From: Circinella minor
Lineage: Eukaryota > Mucoromycota > Mucoromycetes > Mucorales > Lichtheimiaceae
Reading direction: 5' to 3'
Assembly: GCA_016758965.1 (NCBI GenBank)
Contig: JAEPRB010000324.1
Span: forward strand, 1-37,784
Length of the DNA: 37,784 nt
The notes beneath the pieces were generated by a model. That model searched no databases, was not told where the DNA came from, and saw only the letters and a program-made list of their open reading frames with translations. Positions within the stretch are counted from its first letter, which is position 1; each line of letters begins with the position of its first letter. The translations under genes were made by a program, and so were the position numbers. This document shows, in pieces, positions 1-11,469 of this stretch.

Positions 1-1152
1 GTGTTCCGTACAATCCAAACTTTAGAACCGTCCCGCAGTGAGATAGAGCTAAGCCATTCTATAGTAAGATAGACCCACTAAAATGAATCAATCATTATGA
101 GTTGTTCCATATAACCCAAACCTTAGATTCTGCTGCTGGGCTTTTACTCTTTATTCTTTAAAGAGGCATTCATATATATAAATACAATCATTTTATTAAT
201 AAAAACGACATGTTTCTATTAACTCACAAAGAAATACACAAAACCCTAAATATCAAGCAATATGAAGGCCCTCCCCTTGTTGATATGTGCTTACAGTATT
301 TATTATTACTTTAGAATCATTATTATAGCTACACAACAAAAGTAAAAAAGAAAGCTTAAAAGACTAAAATGACAGGTAATTCTGTCACAACATCTGAAAT
401 TACACCGCCATTGTAAATTTTAACTTCCTACCAATCACAAAAAATCACACCGCCGAACGAAGAACCTTTTTTTTTTTTTGGTATTTAAGCCAAAACATAA
501 GAAACAATGAACAGCCAATCATTGAGGGAAAATCCTGTATTCAATTTTAGGTTTGAGGACTGTACGACGTCGTGCTGCGGCTTTGTTTAGTTTCCTTCTT
601 AAAATCGGCGTTAGGTTTTTTTTTTTTTTTTTTTTGTATCATAATCGAGGATAAATAATGTTTTATGATAGAACAACTTGTAATACTACGTAATAAAATT
701 TTAGCACAAATATTGTTATGTGGTGCATAAAAAAAAACCAGCAAATGTATACATCTATCTATATATATATATATAATCACGATTTGGCATACGTATCTCA
801 TTTTTTAGCTTCGCATAGGTTACAATTTTTCAGCTGGCACCATTGTGAAAGATAAACAGCGCCAAGTTAAAAAATCACCTGCGCCAGTTTGAAAGCAACG
901 TCTGTCAAACTTTAGTGGAAATCCTGTACGTATAAGCATTATAAAAATAGTACTAATGATGACACAAGCTAATGTAACATGTCCCTCCAAGGGTAACCAT
1001 AAAAATTAAAAGATTCTGTGTATTCCTGTTCCTACAAAATCTTTTGTTCCTCAGCTTTTTTTTTCTTTTGCTATTTATTGTATTTACATACTCTCTTGCG
1101 TTTTTACTTTATTATTTTTTTTTATTGATAAACCTCAACCTTTTAACTTTCA
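1..1152. other. Intergenic, upstream of F-box gene
   Basis: No gene is supported here. The stretch is AT-rich with several poly-T runs (about 469-479 and 618-635). The last 130 bases before the ATG at 1153 are pyrimidine-rich on the + strand, as expected for a fungal promoter and 5' UTR. A short minus-strand open frame at 547-801 is low-complexity and not protein-like. Confidence 0.6.
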
Positions 1153-3368
1153 ATGGCACCCTCCATATTCCATGAATTAATAACACTGCTCAACAAGACA
1201 GAAGAAGGGTTGGATAACCAAAACTTCGAAATTTTAGAAGAGCATTCCACTAAGGCACTTCGAACTTTAAAAGACATTGAGACCAAGATTCAATTTCTTC
1301 GTGTGAAAGCATATCTACAACGTGGGAATTTTAATAAAGCACGCGCCATTGTTCAGTCCATACAAAAGACACCCAGCATCCAAGAAGATTCTGTTCAATT
1401 TATTGGTATGCTTATGAAGAAAGAAAAATACGTGGAAGTGATCGAAATGTGTGATGTCTTGAAACAAGTAAAAGAAAACCAAGGTCAGCTTCAGAATGAA
1501 GAAGAGTCTGACGAAATTGCAGAACTACGACAAAAAGCAGTAGACAAAATAGAAATAAGGGATCAAATTGACATAATGACGAAATTGCCTTTTGACATCA
1601 GGACACTCATTTTGGATCAACTTGACCTTATTGATATTAGTAACGGAATACACGTATCAAAAAGTTGGAGAAAAAATATTTGTGATAGTTCGGCAACCAG
1701 TCGACAGAATGTGATACTGCACCATGAAATGAAAGAAAAGACCGAGTCTTTATTTAGTCCATTTTTCAAATATTCTATCGGGCTGCTGAGTAATGGTGTA
1801 AAACGTCTGCAGATTAGTACTCCATCATCTTGGGACAACGAAGAGATAAAAGCGTTAATAGATATATCAACCAGTGTATCATTTAACAATCTTCGAGTAC
1901 TTACTATTGGTAAACTTAAATTTTTTTCTTACTGTTGTAAATTAAAAGTAATATTACAATAATATTAAAAATTGTTAAGAAACTTAATTCTTTCTCTAAC
2001 CCTCCCTTTTTTTTAAAAGAAACAGAATTTATTCCTCAGTTTCCTATTGAACAGGCTAAACGTTTATTACAGAGCTCCTGTCATTCTTTGGAGGAAGTAT
2101 ATATTTACGGCATAACACTCGGATGTAATGAAGTTCTTGATATATGCCCAAATCTCAAACGACTTGAGCTCCGCGAACAATATTCCACACATCATGAACC
2201 ACCAAAACGACTGAAACAATCATCATCACAATATCCATCATTGACGTATCTTCATGTATCCACACAAGTAGAATATGAAACAGAGTTCTACGAGGAAACC
2301 TTAAAACGGCTGACTCATTTACAAAAGGTTAGTTTCCAAAGCGTCAAATTTAATTGGACTTTCCTTGAGCTACTTTGTCAACACGGCAGCAAGGAGCTAC
2401 GTCATATATCTATTAATGCACCACCAGATCAATATAGTCAATATATGAAAAATGAAGATGATAATTGTACTATTGACACATCACGTTACGACTACGTCGT
2501 CGATGTTCATAGATGTCCAAATATGACAGCGACATTACTTTTACAGCTAGTTAACCATAGTGTTAATATGAAACAAAAGATCGAGGCAATCTTATTATCC
2601 CCTGAACGATCCAGTGGATTGGATAACTGGAGTCCTTTCCAATATTTTACAGCACCATGTCTCCAATATATTCAGTTTTCATTTAACAAAGCAACCGAGG
2701 TAGCATTTGCAAATGTGATTCGTAATTGCCCAGCACTCGAAATAATCAATATTTTCCCACTAATAGAAACTCCTAGCAATATTATTATGGGCGCAATAAA
2801 GACGCTACCTGTGTTACGATCGTTTACAGTTCAGAACTCGAGTTACGATCTTTACGATCACCTGCATAATCGACGTTATATCACAGACTTCAATGACACT
2901 GCTATTAGAGATTTTTTTACACATCATGCTCTACTTGACAAGCATTCAACTCTACAACACGTCAGTCTACGTTATATTAGTAGTCTTGAACCTGAAACCT
3001 TGGAGATGTTATTCAAGATTAAAAACTTAAAGTCGCTCAATTTTGCTGATGATGAGCTTATTAACGGACAATCATTCTATTCAGTCATCAATGGTCCGGA
3101 TGGAAGCTTATTACCAAATCAGCTTGAGATTCTTGTTCTTGAAGATATTGGTATAACTACGGATAATGATGTACAGTTTTTGGATTTTTCTACAATAAAA
3201 CTGCTAATGTTAGATGGTTTGACAACAGCTGGGCTTAAAGGAATGGTCAAGAACTCTAAAAGATTGAAAAAGTTGGTGGTTGATTTATGTGACCAAAAGT
3301 ACATACAAGATAATATACCAGCAGAAATAGGAGATTTTATGAAAAGAAATAACATTCAATTTAACTGA
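1153..3368 (+). CDS. TPR / F-box / leucine-rich-repeat protein
   Basis: Predicted substrate receptor of an SCF-type ubiquitin ligase. Two exons fit: 1153-1909 and 2020-3368, joined in frame, giving about 701 aa ending at TGA 3366-3368. The donor is GTAAAC at 1910; the branch-like CTAAC at 1996 precedes AG at 2018-2019. An alternative AG at 2024-2025 keeps frame and removes two residues. Residues about 15-105 are helical and TPR-like. An F-box lies at about 142-180 (LPFDIRTLILDQL followed by VSKSWRKNI), and the rest is a series of leucine-rich repeats. This order (TPR, F-box, LRR) matches the Pof3/Dia2-type architecture; orthology is not claimed. F-box/LRR families are expanded in Mucorales, so a lineage-specific paralogue is as likely. 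The substrate is unknown. Confidence 0.85.
1910..2019 (+). other. Intron of F-box gene
   Basis: Spliceosomal intron of 110 nt, phase 1. The donor is GTAAAC at 1910-1915, the branch-like CTAAC at 1996-2000, a pyrimidine tract at 2001-2014, then AG at 2018-2019. Reading through the donor hits a stop at 1960-1962, so splicing is needed to reach the LRR region. Confidence 0.75.
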
Positions 3369-4554
3369 GCATTTTAAACAAAAAGGCTTACTTATAATAT
3401 GACACTCGAATGGTGATGATAACGTCTCTTTTATAATGTTTGTTTATTATTCTGTGTAACTCTTTCTGTGCAAAAATGTTTCCCTGAGACTTTTAAACTG
3501 CTGTTAAACAGTGCTAATGGATACAACCAATTTTCATCTCATTCTAGCAATACAAAACACTCCTTGTCAAGTAGACTATTTAATTTTTTTCATTTGTCTG
3601 TAAACAGTGAACCCTCGTCACAGTGTGGAAAAAATCGGCATAATAAAATTTTCACATTTATTTTCAATACCTATGATCAATAAATTGCAATCTTTGACAA
3701 AATATCTGCAATACGTAGAAAGCTCTACTATAAATTTAATTTACTGTGACTTACTATTTTTGATGTGCATAATTTTGAAAATAGGGGCATCTTGTATTCT
3801 ATTTATTGTCAGGTATACGTAAATATCAATACACATTACTTTCTATACTGGTAGTTATCTATTATTAATAAATTATTTTTGCACATACAGAGCATAGTAA
3901 AGTAAAGGTTGGGTGATAATAGGGTAATGTATAATGATATATACAAATCATTAATAGTTATCTCATAAAATGAAGATGAAACCAGGTCATTTGAATAATC
4001 ATTTTATTTTTTTTATTAATCCAAAAACTAGAATATTAATATAGTTGAACTTTCGGAAATTTCCTTTTTTGTAAGATACTCTGCCTTTCAATTCCTATTT
4101 TTTTGCTTTTCATTTGCTCACTGTATTTTAAAGCTAATTGTCAGCTATTCCGATATAAAAACATTGGTTGCTGGAGATTAATATAAAAAAGTTGTCTGCG
4201 GAAAGGGTTTTTGTTTCAACCTATTGCTACTATGAAAATTGCAGTGATTTTACCATCAATCGAAAGGCAACGTGCGGCTTTGTTTATATCTTAATTTTTA
4301 TGCAAAAATATATTATGTGTATCTCTCCAGACCCATATTTGTGTTTTTTTTATCATAGTAAAAAGTTTTTTCTACAACTATGATTTTCTATATGATCATT
4401 GGACATCGGATTCGTAATGAGTTTCACTCCGTAACTTCGGACTATACTTTTGTTCTTGATCAGCAACGTTGTTATATGAGAGAATGAAACATAAACTCAA
4501 AGGGATAGCAATATAACAGTTAATCTACAATATTTTGGCCGAAGGACAATATTT
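3369..4554. other. Intergenic, no supported gene
   Basis: 3' flank of the F-box gene. Short open frames at 3468-3683, 3607-3822 and 4168-4383 have no recognisable motifs and low-complexity composition. I see no RNA gene or clear repeat. Confidence 0.5.
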
Positions 4555-5315
4555 TCAGCAAGAACTGCTATGGTCGATTATATTAATAGTGTCGCCAATG
4601 ACTGATTTTCAGGTTAAATGTCGCGAATTCTATGAGTCCAGATACAAATCCTACGTAATGAAGAATATACCAAACAAATTTCTGCCGACTTTTTAAAATA
4701 ACACATTGTCTATTCTATGTAGTTAACACACATCTGTTGAAAAGAGTAGCTTTCGTAATTCATGCGAACATTTGCAAGTTAATTTTCTACGTTTCCATTA
4801 TATTATATGTTATCTATTCAGTATAGCTACTTTTTTTTATATTTTGCTTAAATTTAATCGGATTTTCACTCCATTGGCTCCATCCAAAATTTAACCAGCC
4901 TGTTATTCTTGAATCCAGCAGAAGGCCTTTGTAACGAAACAAAATTAATTTCTGGAAACCTGCATTCACACTTCATATGGGCCAGAATTACAAGTGGAAT
5001 TTATGCTGACAATCGTGTCCATCTACAACGTGTATTAAACTTATCAGCTCTTCACAATCTTTTGGGTTACCATGTGAAGTAAATCTCGAGAATAATTTCC
5101 ACTTAAACTTACTTTCTGTCTTAGTATAAATCAATCGCAAGGTCAATCATTAACATATGTCGGTGTTTATCTTCCTAATCAAATGTTTTTCGCATGATCA
5201 GCATTTTCACGCGTTATAAACTACAGAAATTTGTTTATAATGGCTGATTAGGATAGGCAAGGTCATCGCCTTATTACAAGAAATATCACCTATCATAAAA
5301 TATTCTCTCCCTCTA
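4555..5315 (+). pseudogene. Decayed Helitron Rep/helicase (Pif1-like helicase C-terminus)
   Basis: Remnant of a rolling-circle transposon helicase, with frameshifts and stops. In successive + frames I read: TAMVDYIN and REFYESRY (about 4567-4645); LAPSKI (4874-4891); LLFLNPAEGLCNETKLI (4900-4950) continuing to ARITSGIYADNRV; INQSQGQSLTYVGVYLPNQM (from 5126), a stop, then AFSRV; and finally LITRNITYHKIF near 5270-5305. Their order and content fit the C-terminal third of Helitron/Pif1 helicases: the xNPAxGLCNGT-like block, the INxSQGQ motif and the SR motif. At least two frame changes and a TGA show it is dead. Helicase motifs I-III and the Rep domain were not found. Helitron 3'-end-like sequences follow on the same strand. 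Confidence 0.82.
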
Positions 5316-5800
5316 CTCTTCCACCTTCTCCTTCATTTTATAATAACTTCTTGCACATTCTTAAACTATTAACATTTCTTTCAACAATAACCCTTACATA
5401 CAGTACTTCAATAAAAATTCGATAAGGACAACCCTACCTTTATTAACTTTTATATATTTTGTCCCTTTTTTATTAAATTCCAGAAAGTTCTTGAACAACC
5501 TGTTAATATGTCATTAAATAATATTATACTCTCTAATCAGTGAATAATAACCCACTCCTCCCTTTTGATTTTTTTTTATCTATTAAATAAGACAGTGATT
5601 ATTATAGAACTAAAGTATGTAACTGTCACTATTATTAATGGTGTAGTAAATTATAAGTTGCAGAATTACTATTACGTATTTAATATTTGTGCTTTTATTT
5701 TAATAAAACCCCATCATCCAATCCTAAAGAACATCTAATTAGTATACTATCACAGCTTATTTTTTTATATGATTGAATCCACAAAACAATTGTACAGCCT
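5316..5800. other. Non-coding tail of decayed Helitron
   Basis: AT-rich sequence between the helicase remnant and the GC-rich Helitron end. No open frame and no clear structure seen. Confidence 0.4.
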
Positions 5801-5919
5801 TGGGCGTCGTCGCTACTAGGCGCGAAGCGCCTTTTTGGGGGGTCAAGGGGGGTTTTACCCCCCTTGCGACGTGTTTTCCGTTGAATGACCCGAAGCGAAG
5901 CGAGGCAGGCAAACGCTAG
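5801..5919 (+). mobile_element. Helitron-like 3' terminus, copy 1
   Basis: A GC-rich island in AT-rich DNA, ending in CTAG (5916-5919). It holds two perfect hairpins: AGGCGC/GCGCCT around a GAA loop (5818-5832) and CAAGGGGGGT/ACCCCCCTTG around TTT (5844-5866). GCGAAGCGAGG repeats follow. It shares the block from TTTTACCCCCCTTGCGACGTG to the GAAGCGAAGCGA repeat with copy 2 about 250 bp downstream. It lacks roughly 28 nt present in copy 2, between two GCGAAGCGA repeats. Helitrons end in CTRR without inverted repeats. The assignment rests on CTAG, the hairpins and the helicase remnant upstream on the same strand. Confidence 0.6.
5844..5866. repeat. Perfect 10-bp-stem G/C hairpin
   Basis: CAAGGGGGGT at 5844-5853 and ACCCCCCTTG at 5857-5866 are exact reverse complements around a TTT loop. 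It lies inside the Helitron-like end. The G6 tract could also stack as a quadruplex half, which is speculation. Confidence 0.9.
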
Positions 5920-6176
5920 TCTATACTACTAAAAAGTTTAGATTTTATAAAGCCTATAAAAGGAAATTCAAACATTACAACACCGACCTGTTGCTATAAT
6001 CCACTCTTACAGTAATATCTTACATAAGGTATATCGTACCCTCCAATATAGCTTTGAATGTATACTCACCAGGGGTTTGGGGGCTTTTACCCCCCTTGCG
6101 ACGTGGACCCGTTGAATGACACGAAGCGAAGCGAAGTGGCTCATTCAGTCGAGCGAAGCGAGACAGGGACCGCTAG
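5920..6176 (+). mobile_element. Short non-autonomous Helitron, head-to-tail with copy 1
   Basis: A 257-bp candidate non-coding Helitron. It starts TCTATACTACTAAAAAG (5920-5936), which resembles the TC-initiated 5' ends common in Helitrons, and ends ACCGCTAG (6176) followed by T. The 3' region repeats copy 1 and contains an inverted repeat, TGAATGAcac/gtg(gc)TCATTCA, at 6113-6147. That hairpin lies 25 nt from the CTAG, farther than the usual 10-12 nt. The 5' end directly follows the CTAG of copy 1 with no spacer, so the expected A at the upstream insertion flank is absent. A tandem or rolling-circle read-through origin is inferred. Confidence 0.55.
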
Positions 6177-7545
6177 TTATTACTAAAATTTTACGTAGAG
6201 TCATTTTCTGTTCTGTTATTAGACCTTCGAAATGAAATTGTAGAGTTTTAATCAACTTATTTAGAAAACACATTTTCGAACAAGCATAAAATCAAATGAC
6301 ATCCCATTTTTTTTTTTTTTTTTTTTTTTTTTGCTTTGGGGACGGATTAGCCAAATAACGACTATATTATAAAGTAATGCTTTATATAACAGCAACCACA
6401 TATTTAAGTAGTACACGGTCTTCAAATTCACCATTATCCTCAAATGCCGCGGCTATTGGCAATGTCACACAAGCAATTATTTTTATGCAATATCCAAAGA
6501 AACGGAACCACGGCCATTTCCTATTGAACTTCATTATCATTGCCTCCTTCTACTCATATTATGAATAACATATAATCTACATCTTACGCGATAGACGAAT
6601 GTAAACCGGCACCTCAAAAATAACGGTAAACAAGTAAACATTACTCCGGGGGTTATTACAAAACTACAATTAATATTTTTCTCGGCCCTTATACGAAAAA
6701 TATCTTTGCGCTACGTACTGTGAAAAATATTTTCACGTACGTACGTATCTTTTCATTCTTTTTTTATTCTCTGTATTTCTTGACATTGGTATTTTGCAGA
6801 TCATTCTCACTTTTTCATTATAAACATATATGTACTCTCAATTTGTACATATAACCCATTTTGATATATAATAGCCCTTATGTATCGTTGATAGTTTTTG
6901 CAAATTACTTTATTTCGTTAATATATATGTAATTAATAAATAGAATAATATTCGCAGTTTTACTTTTAATTTTTTTGTATTCTTCAAAAATGTTTTACGT
7001 ATACAACATGTCGCTAAGTAATTGATGATGATTAACCAATTGGTGATACCATAGCTATCTGATCCTCGCGGGTTAATAAGTCATATTAAAGACAAGATGT
7101 CAGATTCAAAAGAAAAAAAATGTCATATACTCACCACTCTTTATATGGAGAATATGTATATAGTATAAATTGAATATCGCTCTTTTATCATAGATTTTTT
7201 GAATTATCCCGAACATTTATTTAATCAATACATAATACCGAGAGGAAATAATAATATACCAAAATGGGGGGGGGGAATTTGAAAAAAAAAACTCCAGTTG
7301 TGTAAGCGTTGTACAGATATTATCTAACAATAATATTTATTATATAATTGAATAAAATTGGTTTCCTTTTTTTTTTCTGCAGTAATAACCATTAGGATGC
7401 GGATTTTTATGTCGGGATTATTCATTTTTTTTACGCCGGTTTATCCATAGCCGTGGGTTCCCTCGTATTTCCTTTTAGCGTACTTGTCAAAGATCAAAAG
7501 ATGATACATAGAAAGACAGATGAAACAGAGGGCCCCTAAAAAAAC
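6177..7545. other. Intergenic, upstream of polygalacturonase
   Basis: No gene supported. It contains a 26-nt poly-T tract (6307-6332), overlapping TACGTA palindromes near 6736-6746 and a G10 tract near 7265-7274. The open frame at 6377-6568 has no recognisable features. Confidence 0.5.
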
Positions 7546-7553
7546 TATATAAA
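7546..7553 (+). promoter_or_regulatory. TATA box of polygalacturonase gene
   Basis: TATATAAA lies 103 bp upstream of the start codon at 7656, followed by a pyrimidine-rich leader. Position and orientation suit a core promoter for the downstream GH28 gene. Confidence 0.6.
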
Positions 7554-7655
7554 CAGATCATTTAAAAAGTAAATCCATAATTTAATTTTTCATCACCATC
7601 AGCGAATATCTTCCCTCCCTGCCCATTCCTTTTTTCTTTTAGTTGTTTTGTCATA

Positions 7656-9251
7656 ATGAAATTAATTCAAATTACTGCTGGTATTGCCTTACTTTTTGCA
7701 GCTTGTCCTATATCTTTCGCTGCGCCTACACGACGTGCAACAACATGTACCGTGAAAAGTTCAGGGGGTGATGATACTCCCGTCATTATTGAAGCTTTTG
7801 AAAAATGTAATAATGGTGGTGTTGTCGAATTCCCTAAGGGTTCCACATACAATTTACAATCTGTTATCACCATTGAAGATCTTCAAGATATTACCATTGA
7901 TTTCCAAGGAACACTTAATTTACCCGAGTACAATACCAAATTTGAAGATGAAAAGGCATTCATTTATCTTCGTGGTGATAATATTCATTTTAGCGGTGCT
8001 GGTACCATTAACGGAAATGGTCAAGGATGGTAAGTAAACCATATTTTTTTTTCTTTTATAAGATACGTAATAGTAGCAGTAAATCTGTTAAAAGCTATTA
8101 TATCAACTATTTTCTACTCCCTACTAAATAATGATTTATCCAGGTATGACGCTGTCAATCGTAAAGCTCCTCCTCTTTTCAAGCCTAGAGCCAGCAATTC
8201 GTATTTTGGTGGATTTTCTATTGTCAAAGCACCTCGTTCTCATTTTAGTGTCAACAACTGTGAAAATGTTGTTTTTGAAAAAATTAATATCAACACTGTG
8301 TCTGATGATGAAGAAAAAGATGCTCACAACACTGATGCTTTTGACGTTTCTGACTCAACTGGCATTATCATCCAACATAGCACTATTGTCAATGGTGATG
8401 ACTGTATCGCTGTTAATGGTACTAATTCAATAAAAAGAGCACTATTGAGCGAGTTTATAATTATTGTATTTCTAATCTACTTTACTTTTTTTTTTAATAC
8501 AATTATTTAGGTGGTGCCCACAATTTGACTGTTACTGGTTTAGATTGTACTGGAAGTCACGGATTCAGTGTCGGTTCACTTGGCAAAAAGAGTGAGGAAC
8601 TTGATGAAGTTTCTGATCTCAAATTTATATCGAACGCTTGCCATGATTGTCAAAACGGTGTGAGGTTAGTAGATAACCCTTTTCCGTTTTGCTCTTTTTA
8701 TTGTGTAACTCGTATTCAACTCAATGCTATATTTTATTTATATTAATCATATAGAATCAAGACATGGCCTGGTGGTCAAGGTTCCGTCAAGGGGATTGTT
8801 TTTGATGACATTCAATTGGATAACGTTGAACATCCTATCCTTATTACTACTCATTACTGTGACGATCAACAACAAGAATACTGTAATGGTGAAGATTCTC
8901 ATTCACTTACGATCAGTGACGTGAGCATTACAAACATTCGTGGGTAAATTGATACATCATATTGACTATTTCTAATAATATAACAAGAAAAAAAGAACAC
9001 ACGATAGACTTTTCTTCAAGGGGTCTTACGTATATATTAAAGATACTAATAAACTCTCGCATAATATATTGTTTTTATAATATAGCTCTGCTGCTGAAAA
9101 GAAATATCCTATTGTCGACATTAATTGTTCTACTGATACTCCTTGTACTGATTTCTCTCTTTCGAAAATTGATATTGAAGCAAGTTCTTCAACAACAGCT
9201 AACGTTTGTATCAACCTTGAAGGATCTGATGGTATCTCTTATTGCAAATAA
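7656..9251 (+). CDS. Secreted polygalacturonase (GH28)
   Basis: Pectin-degrading glycoside hydrolase family 28 enzyme, predicted to hydrolyse alpha-1,4 galacturonan outside the cell. Five exons join in frame: 7656-8029, 8144-8418, 8511-8664, 8755-8943 and 9086-9251, giving 385 aa. A signal peptide covers about residues 1-22 (cleavage near SFA/APT). All GH28 catalytic signatures are present: NTD at 187-189, DD at 210-211, GSHG at 231-234 (His233) and RIK at 268-270. The parallel beta-helix repeats are visible in sequence and length is normal for the family. Every intron has a GT donor and AG acceptor, and none breaks a catalytic motif. It looks intact. I cannot decide endo from exo action; the RIKTW context occurs in Mucoralean enzymes. 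An AATAAA-like signal follows near 9319. Induction by pectin is likely from the family but not shown here. Confidence 0.93.
8030..8143 (+). other. Polygalacturonase intron 1
   Basis: GTAAGT donor at 8030, a TACTAA-type branch site near 8123, AG at 8142-8143. It splits a Trp codon (TG|G). Three further introns of the gene are at 8419-8510, 8665-8754 and 8944-9085, all GT-AG. Confidence 0.85.
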
Positions 9252-9921
9252 ATAGCAAATCATGAAAGCAGTCCAGAATTTACATTCCTTGTGCTGTGTT
9301 CTATAATTGAAGTCAGAGTAAATAAAATATTTATTTCTTTATTTATTTAAAAGTGCTGCGCACAATTAACACTTTTTTATTTCACGACCTTTATTATTTT
9401 TACAGTATTTTCTTTTACTACGTATTAATCTTTTATTATTAACTAAGTATGAAATTTAGAAGCGATATGATACATCAATGTCGACATGTATATTATAATT
9501 TGGTACTAAATGATTATGAGATATATCTATTGTTTTGAAAGGCGGTGAGATGGTTAAGAATTAGTCATCATCCACATATTCAATAAATATTTTTCAAATA
9601 ATGAATACATAATTCCCATTACCATTAAATAGCCCCTTTTCATTAGTTCTATCTTTACCTTTTAAATCTTTTAGTCTTTTAACAATTAAATTGACCTAGC
9701 AGTAGTTTTCTTTGCGCATAGAGTGTCTTAACCTCATTATAAGATTTCTCTTTTGTGGATTTCAGACGTAATATTCCTGAATATAAGTACTCCCACAATC
9801 CATATTTCCATTCTATTCCATATAGCTTGATATTTAAACACAAAGACATAGTGTATTAACACTTCTTTATTTTATATCTTTACACAAAGTACTTCAATCA
9901 CACATTGAACACTTCACTGGT
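9252..9921. other. Intergenic, 3' flanks of two units
   Basis: 3' UTR of the polygalacturonase (+) and the downstream side of the minus-strand remnant that ends at 9922. AT-rich, with no gene or repeat seen. Confidence 0.5.
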
Positions 9922-10389
9922 TCAGCTTGTGCTACCTTCATCAGGGATGACATTTGACCTATTTTTTTTATTAAGCAGGAAATTTCAAATACCAACATCA
10001 GTATACTCCCGAACTAACATATTCATTAACAAAAACCAATAATAATTACCATCCAAGCATGACGTCCTTTTCGGAACCAGAAAGAACTGAAGAGAGTGTT
10101 GGATCAAAAATAGAATTCCATAGCACAACTTCTCCATATGCAATAGTATCCAACATTATTCGGATTGGTAATTTCTGTAATATATTTTTTCAAAACGCTT
10201 AATATGAGCACTTGTATTTTTATAATTATTCGCGTAATATTGCCGTGACAATCATTAACACACTTACAAAGCAATTAAGCCAACTAGAATCGCTTGTTCC
10301 GCTTCAGTTTTCCTTTCATCCATATTGACAAGCCCACGCATACACTCATTCGTGACACCTTTTATCGTGTTCCAATAATGCTTTGCTGC
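9922..10389 (-). pseudogene. Fragmented gene, three exon-like blocks
   Basis: Three minus-strand blocks look like coding exons with good splice borders. Block A, 10389-10268, begins after AAAAG, reads AAKHYWNTIKGVTNECMRGL onward and ends at GTAAGT. Block B, 10174-10050, begins after TTACAG, reads LPIRIMLDTIAYGEVVLWNS and then FDPTLSSVLSGSEKDVMLG, and ends at GTAATT. Block C, 9958-9922, begins after AATAG and reads SNVIPDEGSTS then TGA. B and C join in frame (shared Trp codon). A and B do not: A ends with two extra bases while B is open only in phase 0. The FDPxL...LxWSN pattern reminds me of a repeated family of uncharacterised Mucoralean proteins; this is memory, not a search. No start codon or N-terminus was found, so I treat it as a truncated, decaying copy. 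Confidence 0.5.
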
Positions 10390-11469
10390 CTTTTAACAAA
10401 AGTATAGAGTTATAAATTGGTAAGTCAGCTTTTTATTATATAAACAATTTCAATCATACGTGGTAAGTGAAGACCACTTTAAAAAAACATGGATTGACAT
10501 GGATCACACTTCAATGGGGGGGTTTTTTTTGTAGAAGACTAAAGAGTTCTTTTTTTTTATTTAATCACACGTCGAAATTCAAGAGGGGTATAATTTAGTT
10601 AGATTAGAGAGACATGGAGGATAGAAAAGAAAGAGAGAAAATACATTGTAATTGTGTACTTGATGTTAAGTAATAAAAGACAGAATGAAAAGTTGGAGGA
10701 AGAGAGAGGTTAGAAAAGGTCAGGAATTATAGGATTCCAGAAGGTTGTTAAAATTCCGCTCATCACTATTTTTTTTTTTATTTACCTATACTGACTTCAT
10801 TTAGTGGTTTCTCTGGGTGATGAACATGTGTATTCCCTGTCTATCATGGGAGAAAGAATGGTTGCTATAATGGCGACTGGAATGGAAAGTATAGATTTAC
10901 GTAGTAGGCTTCGCACTTCTGTATTTTCATATGTTTCATTGATACCTGGTTTTATTAAGTGCTTTTGTTATTTGATTGAAGAAATGGCCTAAAATTATTT
11001 TTATAGAAAGGTGTTCGATGTTATTTTTCATCAAGAATGATACATTGACAATACGTATTATTGAATCTACCAAGCAAGTCCCTAACTGCCATAGTTTCGG
11101 CGGATATCAAATATCAGATGGTTTTTTTTTCCTGAAAATGTACACTGAAGAAAGATTATACAGCTTTTTATTTGAATTTTATTCGGATACTTTAAAGAAA
11201 AACAAATAAGCATAAAAATAATAGACCACAAATGTTAGTTCACATGAAACTAGAAATTGGGGAAAAAAAATCCATTGTTTATTTCTAATATACCAAAAAA
11301 TGTTCACACCTTTCATATTCGCTGATCTAATTCAATTTATCAGCAACAATTCATTTTAGAAAACGTTTAAACCCAGCCATTTATTAAGCATTTATTTTTT
11401 TTCCCCACCTTTTTTTTTTTTTTTTTTTTTTGTCAAGCGCTTTCAAACTTACTCTTTATTAATAGCATA
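10390..11469. other. Intergenic, purine-rich tract and short open frames
   Basis: About 10600-10735 is strongly purine-rich on + (repeated GAGA/GGAAG). Two + open frames (10804-10992 and 10976-11209) are less AT-biased than their surroundings, but I recognise no family and splice signals do not clearly join them. A 22-nt poly-T tract (11410-11431) lies about 40 bp upstream of the next start codon and probably belongs to that promoter or leader. Confidence 0.45.

Noticed and set aside
547..801. 84-codon minus open frame
   Set aside because: Dominated by poly-Lys from a poly-T tract and Ile/Tyr runs; no promoter or homology cue.
3843..5919. A full 2-kb Helitron starting at TCTATACTGG (3843)
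   Set aside because: Match to the 5' consensus is short, the preceding base is not A, and no Rep domain lies between; too weak.
7768..8037. Second + open frame inside polygalacturonase exon 1
   Set aside because: Shadow of the GH28 frame; hydrophobic low-information translation.
10804..11209. Two + open frames as a possible gene
   Set aside because: Somewhat protein-like but no start context, splice joint or recognisable family; left as intergenic.
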